In this document: positions 22,564 to 27,771 of the stretch, piece after piece
Numbering within the stretch: position 1 is the first letter of the stretch
Layout of the letters: each line of letters starts with the position of its first letter
IMG/VR virus record: IMGVR_UViG_3300020467_000031
Coordinates: 1 to 27,771 of that record
Reading direction: 5' to 3' (one strand)
DNA length: 27,771 nt
Source: a virus
Notes under the pieces: generated by a model
Database searches by the model: none
What the model saw: the letters and a program-made list of their open reading frames with translations, nothing else
Told to the model about the DNA's origin: nothing
Made by a program: the position numbers and the translations under genes

Positions 22564-23783
22564 GATAGCTCCTGATAGGAATCTCTAACCAATTCTAGTC
22601 CAGTATAGTCTTTATCACCACCAAATTGATGGCATAATTTAGAAATCATATAAAGACCTGATTGAGGACCAGTTGTATACGTACTATTTATTTCGGGTAA
22701 TTTGAGAAATATTATCATACCTGCTCTTAGATTCAAATTTGTGGGAACCACTACTTTTGTTATCTGTGAAAAAAGAGAAGCATATCTTGAAGTTGATTGT
22801 GCCTGTCTAAAGTAGGATTCTTCATTTTTTGTTTTTGAATCCCCTGAAGGTGCCATCGCACCATTATCAGTTATTTGTAATAAAAGTCTAGAATAATTAT
22901 TATCAATACCATCTGGTATTATATTTTCATCAGCAGAACTTTTCATCTGACCCTGACTATCCCTGTAACTATATTCTACAAAAGTTGCTTTTCTTGTGAT
23001 TATATTATAATGCCAATTAGCAGTTTTGAAATGACCCACTGATAATTGTTGTAATAGATTATGATTTACTGATAATGTGGGTTGAGCAGAGAGTGTATAG
23101 TAATTACTTACATCAAGAGTATTTTTACCAATTTGATATTCATAGTTTATTACATTATCTTTATCTGCTGCATCAAATGTTTTGTCAATGTCAAGTAAAT
23201 TGAATCCATCTTGTGTTTGAAAAAATAAAAAACCCGCAGAACCCTTTGTTTCGCTCATATCTCCATTGATACATTTCTTTGCTAACCATGTGCATGCAAG
23301 CAAAGGTCTACGATACCCTCCACAAAATGCTAAAGTATTTGATGAAGAATCAGATACTATCATTTCTCCACCCATATCATTTACTATTGACACTATATTA
23401 TCTGATATATTTCCAGTATATTTTTTAGTAATCCTAGTGGTATGATTATCAAAGGCAGATTGTGGTTCACATATAATGTTATACATCTCACGTTTTGCTG
23501 TTGCTACGTAAGCAGTGATATTACTTATTTTCATTTCCTGTTTTATAGTTTCCCCATTAGACTCTATTTCAATCACTACTTTATTACCACTTCTCACAGG
23601 CAATTTATTATATCTTCCAAAAACATCTATAATACCAACTTCCAAATGAACTGATGTATCTGTAACATCCTCGTAAAAATTAATACCATTAGTCTGTAAT
23701 GAAAAATCTAACGGTGTTCCTTCTCCATCTGGGGGAAATATCTCAAAACCTAAAATTTTAGAACCAATTTGGAATTTACTCAT
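22560..23783 (-). CDS. gp27: baseplate hub protein, gp27-like
   Basis: This is a 407-residue protein, close to the length of T4 gp27 (391). The sequence is beta-rich. The N-terminal part (FSLQTNGINFYEDVTDTSVH, GIIDVFGRYNKLPVRSGNKV) has the form of the first gp27/gpD tail-tube-like domain. The C-terminus (NLNLRAGMIIFLKLPE..., GLYMISKLCHQFGGDKDYTG) matches the gp27 pattern of a final strand pair, PG-type turn and a metal-free YxV..I.H.. ending. The order gp27, CP12-like gene, gp5 also fits, since gp27 and gp5 trimers bind each other at the hub. The start overlaps the stop of the upstream gene (ATGA). Sequence identity to T4 gp27 is low, so the call rests on shape and context. Confidence 0.7.
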   Translation of the reverse strand: MSKFQIGSKILGFEIFPPDGEGTPLDFSLQTNGINFYEDVTDTSVHLEVGIIDVFGRYNKLPVRSGNKVVIEIESNGETIKQEMKISNITAYVATAKREMYNIICEPQSAFDNHTTRITKKYTGNISDNIVSIVNDMGGEMIVSDSSSNTLAFCGGYRRPLLACTWLAKKCINGDMSETKGSAGFLFFQTQDGFNLLDIDKTFDAADKDNVINYEYQIGKNTLDVSNYYTLSAQPTLSVNHNLLQQLSVGHFKTANWHYNIITRKATFVEYSYRDSQGQMKSSADENIIPDGIDNNYSRLLLQITDNGAMAPSGDSKTKNEESYFRQAQSTSRYASLFSQITKVVVPTNLNLRAGMIIFLKLPEINSTYTTGPQSGLYMISKLCHQFGGDKDYTGLELVRDSYQELS

Positions 23784-25615
23784 ACCGTCACCTTCGCAAT
23801 TAGTTCACTGTATTTAGTGGCAACATCAAAAGGATTTGCTTCTACAATTATAGGTACCATCTGTGCTTTTGGTGTTTGTATGGATTGTTGTGGTTGAGTA
23901 TTATTATTACTATCTTGGAATATGAATATGTTTTGCTTCATACCTTGTGATTGACCCCTTGACCTAGTGTAACGGTTCTCCTCTGGTATAATTCTTTCTC
24001 TACCATGCAATACAGCAAGATAACCTGTCTCAGGTCCTGACATTATACCACCTTTTTCATTAGATATGGTGGCACTTTGGTTTATGTTTGAGTATTTCTT
24101 CTTTATTACTCTGAATTGCTTCATTATACCACCTGTCATCACTTCTGAACCTTCAGCAGATGGTTTAATCTTATTGAGAACCTGATTTCCTTTCAATTCG
24201 TTGAATAATGCTCTTACCTCATCACCATATCTTGTGATTTCTAGAATTTTAGTTTCATATACTTTTCTCAATTTATCTACTTTCTCTAACATCCTTACCT
24301 CATCCAATCTAGTTGGATTTTTTATTTTATTATATGATTCCATTATATTATTATAATTACTTTTATAAACTTTATTGAGATCTATTCTTAGTTTGTCTGG
24401 GGAATGCAATTTTGATGACTTCAAGAAATCCATGAATTGAAATTCGGGATTTTTCTTGAACATTTTATCAAAATTTTTCTTGAATAAGGAATTTTGTCTT
24501 ACTGTTATACCTTTTTTACTAATACCTGGTGCACCTTTTTGACCAGGTATTATGGTACCTCTTTTAGTCATGAAAGGACTGTTTGCCATTCTCTCAAGTA
24601 ATGTCTGAGGTTTGATTTTAGATGCATCTTGACTGAATTTTAAAAATCCAGATGCTTTTCTAGATTTTTTACTTACTATAAGGTTTCTTGCAACTTGTTT
24701 CCAAGTAAGTTGTAGAGGTTTAGCTTGTGGAACTACAACAACCGCAGCATTGAATAATGTATCAATCAGTCTCATGAAAGCTGGAGTTTGAGTTGAAACT
24801 TTCTTTTTAGGAGATATACCAAAAAGCATAGCAGATATAGACCCAACGACCTCTTCAAAAGCTGGGTCAAATTTTGATTTGGTAGAAGTAGCTTCAAACT
24901 TATCTAATACAACGTCAAATTTGTCTAAATTTTCACCAAATAATGTTTTTCCTTGTCTTGTTCTTTCTAACTCTTGAATTCTTCTAAGATCAGCACCTGC
25001 TCCTAATGTATTTTGACCATATAATCTATCAAATATATTACCACCCATCAATCCACCTACTGCACCACCCAACAATCCACCTACAGCAGTTCCAGGACCA
25101 GGCATTATTGCTGTACCTAACATTGCACCAAGTTTTGCTCCACCTGCAAATCCACCAAGACCTGCAAGTGCACCACCACCTGCCTGTAGATTACTTTGAC
25201 CTGATTGTTTCCTAGAAAAGAAATCTAAACCTGTTGATGCTAGTGCTAGAGGTCCAATCCTACCAAACTTTGATAGACTTTTTGCAAGAGGTCCTCTAGG
25301 TAGTTTAGGTGCACCACTTCCACCACGGAGTCCACCACCTCCACCACCAAATCTTCTTACTACTCTACCTGTTCCTCCTATTCCAAGTACACCCAATAAT
25401 GTTGTAAGACCGCCTTTCTTTCCTTTCTCTCCTAATGTTTTAGAGAGAGCAGAAAATGTATCTTCTCTTAGTTTTTGTAGTTTTTCCTCTTCTTTATATA
25501 ATTTGGTTCTTGATACTGTGTTTGTAAGAGTATTTCTCTTAAACATCATGGCAAGTCCACCAGATGATGTATCTGCTATCCTTGAAATCTTTACTAACTT
25601 TCTTACATTTATCAT
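23780..25615 (-). CDS. tape-measure or hub-like structural protein, C-terminal of a related pair
   Basis: This is a 611-residue, basic protein. Residues 30-65 are a charged helix (LYKEEEKLQKLREDTFSALS), residues 75-195 are Gly/Leu-rich with runs such as GGGGGGLRGG and MLGTAIMPGPGTAVGGLLGG, typical of tape-measure or hub proteins that enter membranes. A segment RRIQELERTRQGKTLFGEN follows, then helix-rich basic sequence. Residues 522-545 (GGIMSGPETGYLAVLHGRER) match the GP.SGY..LHG..A-type motif near the end of many tape-measure proteins. T4 gp29 (590 residues) is the positional and length equivalent, but homology is not certain. TAATG and ATGA overlaps link it to its neighbours. Confidence 0.65.
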   Translation of the reverse strand: MINVRKLVKISRIADTSSGGLAMMFKRNTLTNTVSRTKLYKEEEKLQKLREDTFSALSKTLGEKGKKGGLTTLLGVLGIGGTGRVVRRFGGGGGGLRGGSGAPKLPRGPLAKSLSKFGRIGPLALASTGLDFFSRKQSGQSNLQAGGGALAGLGGFAGGAKLGAMLGTAIMPGPGTAVGGLLGGAVGGLMGGNIFDRLYGQNTLGAGADLRRIQELERTRQGKTLFGENLDKFDVVLDKFEATSTKSKFDPAFEEVVGSISAMLFGISPKKKVSTQTPAFMRLIDTLFNAAVVVVPQAKPLQLTWKQVARNLIVSKKSRKASGFLKFSQDASKIKPQTLLERMANSPFMTKRGTIIPGQKGAPGISKKGITVRQNSLFKKNFDKMFKKNPEFQFMDFLKSSKLHSPDKLRIDLNKVYKSNYNNIMESYNKIKNPTRLDEVRMLEKVDKLRKVYETKILEITRYGDEVRALFNELKGNQVLNKIKPSAEGSEVMTGGIMKQFRVIKKKYSNINQSATISNEKGGIMSGPETGYLAVLHGRERIIPEENRYTRSRGQSQGMKQNIFIFQDSNNNTQPQQSIQTPKAQMVPIIVEANPFDVATKYSELIAKVTV

Positions 25616-27063
25616 TATCTATTAATATTCAGAACTAATCTATTCATAAATTTATCAATACTACCTTTGAAATCCACCTCTACGAAAGGATCCCCTACAC
25701 CTGCATCAGACTCTGCTATTTCACCCTGATCAACAAAGGATGGTATTTCACTATCACCTGATGGCATCGGAAAAAATATATCTCCTAAAGAATCAGTATC
25801 GAATTCAATTTTTGTTATAGGTTTATAATTTATTGACTTACTTCCGAAACTATTAGCAATAGATAATAATTTATCGTCATCTGACGATGGTACAAACTGT
25901 GTTTTTACAACTCCTAAAAAGTTAGTCATAATATCTTCCATTTCCTTTCCCTTTGTTGAACCTAAAATTGAAGAGAAATCAAAATCTCCTTCTTGACTTA
26001 TCCTAAATGAATCAGATATATTCATTAAATTATTTCTAGATTTTATGAGATTTTCATTTGTTTCGTCATTATTACTAGGCAAAACACCACCATCCTTGAG
26101 AAATTCATCAAGTGTCCCCGCTTTTGCTTCTTGGGGTCTGAATAAGTTCATCACACCATCAAACATAGTACCAAATATAGCAAAAGTATCTTTAGAATCT
26201 TGCAAATTCTCTTCATCAGACTTAAAAGAACTAGACATTCCCTTGAATGGATCAAGCAATGATAAGAAATCTACAATTTGATTTCCTATATTCTTTTTAC
26301 CATCTTTATCTCTTCCCTCTTCATCTCTATCATCATCTTCATTTTTATCATCAGTCATATCAAAGCCTAGCAATGATTTGTTTACATTTTCTGATGTTTT
26401 TCTAGTTCCTCCCATACCATCCAATATTTGTTCAAATCTATCAAGTTGTTTACCAAATCTCTCAGTATCACCAGAATTAATAATATTCTTTCTCGTTTTC
26501 CTTAATTCTTGTTCTCTTCTAAATTCAGAAGTGGGTGAATTACCTTGATTATTTCTACCTGCACCCATCAATAATGGTGCCAATGCTAGTAAAGGTAGTG
26601 CCATTAGACCTGCTTTACCTTTAGGAGCACTTGCTGCCAATCCCTTACCACCACCAATCAAACCCTTAGTAGCAAGACCACCTACTATAATATTTGATGT
26701 AATACCTATAATCTCAGGCAAAAATGATGCAATCGCCACACCTGTTTCCTGTAGTCCTTCACCAATATTTCCTTTCGAGAAACTTCTAAGTGCAGATGCA
26801 CCAGAAATAGAACCTATAATTGTTCTTAGATTGAATGTTGCTGCTCTCAGACCTGTTAGTGATTCTTCTTCCTTCTTAAATAATTTTGCTCTCTTCTCTT
26901 CAAACTTTTGCTTATCTAACGTATCTGTTTTCAACTGTGTTCTAAGTTGAATCATATTTGTATTTACTTTCTCAAAATTTACTAACGCCCTATTACTACT
27001 CAACCTTGCAATAGGCGAGTCCACCATACTTGATTTAGATTGATAGTTAGAAGGAGTTTGCAT
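25615..27063 (-). CDS. tape-measure or hub-like structural protein, N-terminal of a related pair
   Basis: This is a 482-residue protein with the same order of elements as its neighbour at 23780: a charged helix (LFKKEEESLTGLRAATFNLR, about residues 65-84), a hydrophobic Gly-rich stretch (about 95-165, for example GLMALPLLALAPLLMGAG), then RREQELRKTRKN..., FGKQLDRFEQILDGM. The rest is acidic, with a DDKNEDDDRDEEGRDKDGKK patch near residue 240 and a Ser/Asp-rich C-terminus, unlike the basic neighbour. It contains no final tape-measure motif. It may form the core of the hub or tube with its partner. Start overlaps the previous gene by 17 bases. Confidence 0.65.
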   Translation of the reverse strand: MQTPSNYQSKSSMVDSPIARLSSNRALVNFEKVNTNMIQLRTQLKTDTLDKQKFEEKRAKLFKKEEESLTGLRAATFNLRTIIGSISGASALRSFSKGNIGEGLQETGVAIASFLPEIIGITSNIIVGGLATKGLIGGGKGLAASAPKGKAGLMALPLLALAPLLMGAGRNNQGNSPTSEFRREQELRKTRKNIINSGDTERFGKQLDRFEQILDGMGGTRKTSENVNKSLLGFDMTDDKNEDDDRDEEGRDKDGKKNIGNQIVDFLSLLDPFKGMSSSFKSDEENLQDSKDTFAIFGTMFDGVMNLFRPQEAKAGTLDEFLKDGGVLPSNNDETNENLIKSRNNLMNISDSFRISQEGDFDFSSILGSTKGKEMEDIMTNFLGVVKTQFVPSSDDDKLLSIANSFGSKSINYKPITKIEFDTDSLGDIFFPMPSGDSEIPSFVDQGEIAESDAGVGDPFVEVDFKGSIDKFMNRLVLNINR

Positions 27064-27238
27064 TCTTTGCCTGTTGTGCCTCTAAATTTTTTTTCTCTAT
27101 GTAATTAGAAAGAAGTGTTATGTAGATTTCACGTTCAAAAGGAATCATATCTTCTATATCACTTAAATTCCAGTCATGATGCTGCATCAAGGAGAAATTT
27201 GACTCATAATAAGAGTCAAGACTCGTATGATAAAGCAT
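27047..27238 (-). CDS. small tail-assembly protein after gp26
   Basis: This is a 63-residue protein: MLYHTSLDSYYESNFSLMQH, then HDWNLSDIEDMIPFEREIYI and LLSNYIEKKNLEAQQAKN. It is all helical, acidic in the middle, and ends in a charged helix. The pattern FxLMQHH.W...DIE.M.P.ERE.Y..LL..Y is one I recall from a short protein that regularly follows gp26 in marine T4-like phages. I think of it as a tail or hub assembly factor, comparable to the short second partner of tail assembly chaperones, but this is inference. It begins by TAATG overlap with gp26 and overlaps the next gene by 17 bases. Confidence 0.7.
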   Translation of the reverse strand: MLYHTSLDSYYESNFSLMQHHDWNLSDIEDMIPFEREIYITLLSNYIEKKNLEAQQAKNANSF

Positions 27239-27771
27239 TATGCGAAAAAATTTGATAAACCCTCAACTAGAACTTCAGACTCTACATCTGTCTTTGGGTT
27301 TTTGACTGTAGATTTATACTGCAATCTAGGCATTGTGGTAAAAAAGTTTTCTATTTTACCAAACTGTTGAGAATTTAGTGACTCAATAAAAGCAACCAAT
27401 TCTTTCTTAGTACAATCACTTGCTGACCATGCCTCTTCTTCGGTGAATACCTGATCAATACAACCTGCAACAGATTCAAATGCCTTATCAATTCTGTCTT
27501 GATTTGTCTCGTCTGGAGGAGAAATGAAGTTATTCTCTAGAAATTGCTGCATTGATGGATATTTCATCTTTATTGAAATACCACCTCCAATGTCTACGGT
27601 ATCACTATGTCCATCAGGTATGTGTAACTTGATGTCAGATAAACCTATGGTAAGTGGTACCGTTGTTTCTCCGTCATCTTGACATGTTACTATGAGGTCA
27701 ACAGTCTCTCCAACTGATTTACCTCTCACATTTAGAAAAAGATATTCAAGATCGAATGAAGGTAGATCATC
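27238..27771 (-). CDS. gp26: baseplate hub subunit gp26-like (5' end outside the window)
   Basis: The frame is open to the right edge, so the gene is cut. An internal GTG at 27729 could be mistaken for the start, but sense codons continue upstream (DDLPSFDLEYLFLNVRGKSV), and LP.FDLEY.FLN.R.KSVGE is the hallmark of the T4 gp26/baseplate hub family. The visible 177 or so residues continue with GLSDIKLHIPDGHS, a KMKYPSMQQFLENN segment and a C-terminus QFGKIENFFTTMPRLQYKS ending in EGLSNFFA, also typical. The full protein would be about 230-240 residues. It helps build the central hub. The stop overlaps the ATG of the next gene (TAATG). Confidence 0.85.
   Translation of the reverse strand, partial: DDLPSFDLEYLFLNVRGKSVGETVDLIVTCQDDGETTVPLTIGLSDIKLHIPDGHSDTVDIGGGISIKMKYPSMQQFLENNFISPPDETNQDRIDKAFESVAGCIDQVFTEEEAWSASDCTKKELVAFIESLNSQQFGKIENFFTTMPRLQYKSTVKNPKTDVESEVLVEGLSNFFA

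Noticed and set aside
27238-27729. GTG at 27729 as the true start of gp26
   Set aside because: The frame stays open to the window edge and the residues before the GTG (FDLEYLFLN) are part of the conserved gp26 motif.

Overview
The window is an internal piece of an AT-rich, tightly packed genome of a tailed phage with a contractile tail (T4-like myovirus), most likely a marine cyanophage of Prochlorococcus or Synechococcus; a SAR11 or other marine host cannot be excluded. The evidence is protein content: a gp26-like and gp27-like baseplate hub, a gp5 OB-fold hub protein without lysozyme, and large tail fibres with the marine-myovirus sequence style (an N-terminus of the type MPLSRLENFLKNVQGNVLYV and a C-terminal module with RWANIY and TWG). 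Promoters of the T4 late type (TATAAATA) and genes joined by TAATG or ATGA overlaps agree with this. No tRNA, CRISPR array or insertion sequence was seen.

Layout from left to right. (1) 1-629, minus strand: the start of a conserved marine T4-like gene, probably a metallopeptidase-like protein cut by the window edge, and a small cysteine-rich protein. Each has a sigma70-like promoter with 17-base spacing upstream. (2) 667-3976, plus strand: a four-gene cassette unrelated to virion structure. It holds a CMP-Kdo synthetase-like enzyme (kdsB) between two paralogous unknown proteins with weak sulfotransferase-like features, then a fusion of a GmhA-like SIS sugar isomerase domain to a HAD phosphatase domain. 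(3) 3973-4977, minus strand: a GT-B-like glycosyltransferase candidate that meets the cassette tail to tail, with overlapping stop codons. Together regions 2 and 3 look like a sugar activation and transfer island that changes host surface glycans or decorates the virion.

(4) 5000-17959, minus strand: eight adhesin and fibre genes, from small accessory proteins to a 1856-residue fibre ending in a tail-collar domain. Five of the six late-type promoters found here are fused to the stop codon of the gene before. The proteins share modules (beta-helix, FEYIG/FEYLG block, RWANIY C-terminus, YGSS-AIP block, GxGY repeats), so the array seems to have grown by duplication and shuffling. (5) 18003-27771, minus strand: the baseplate hub and tail-core operon. 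In transcription order it runs gp26-like (5' end outside the window), a small tail protein, two related tape-measure or hub-like proteins, gp27-like hub, a small CP12-like acidic protein, gp5, a separate beta-helix spike protein, a structural protein with a GPE/LPDY/TPIG domain, a small copy of half that domain, a small unknown protein, and a single-span membrane protein. Most of these genes overlap by 1 to 17 bases and are probably translated as one unit.

No stretch longer than 300 bases lacks a gene. Functions rest on motif recognition by eye; no database search was run.
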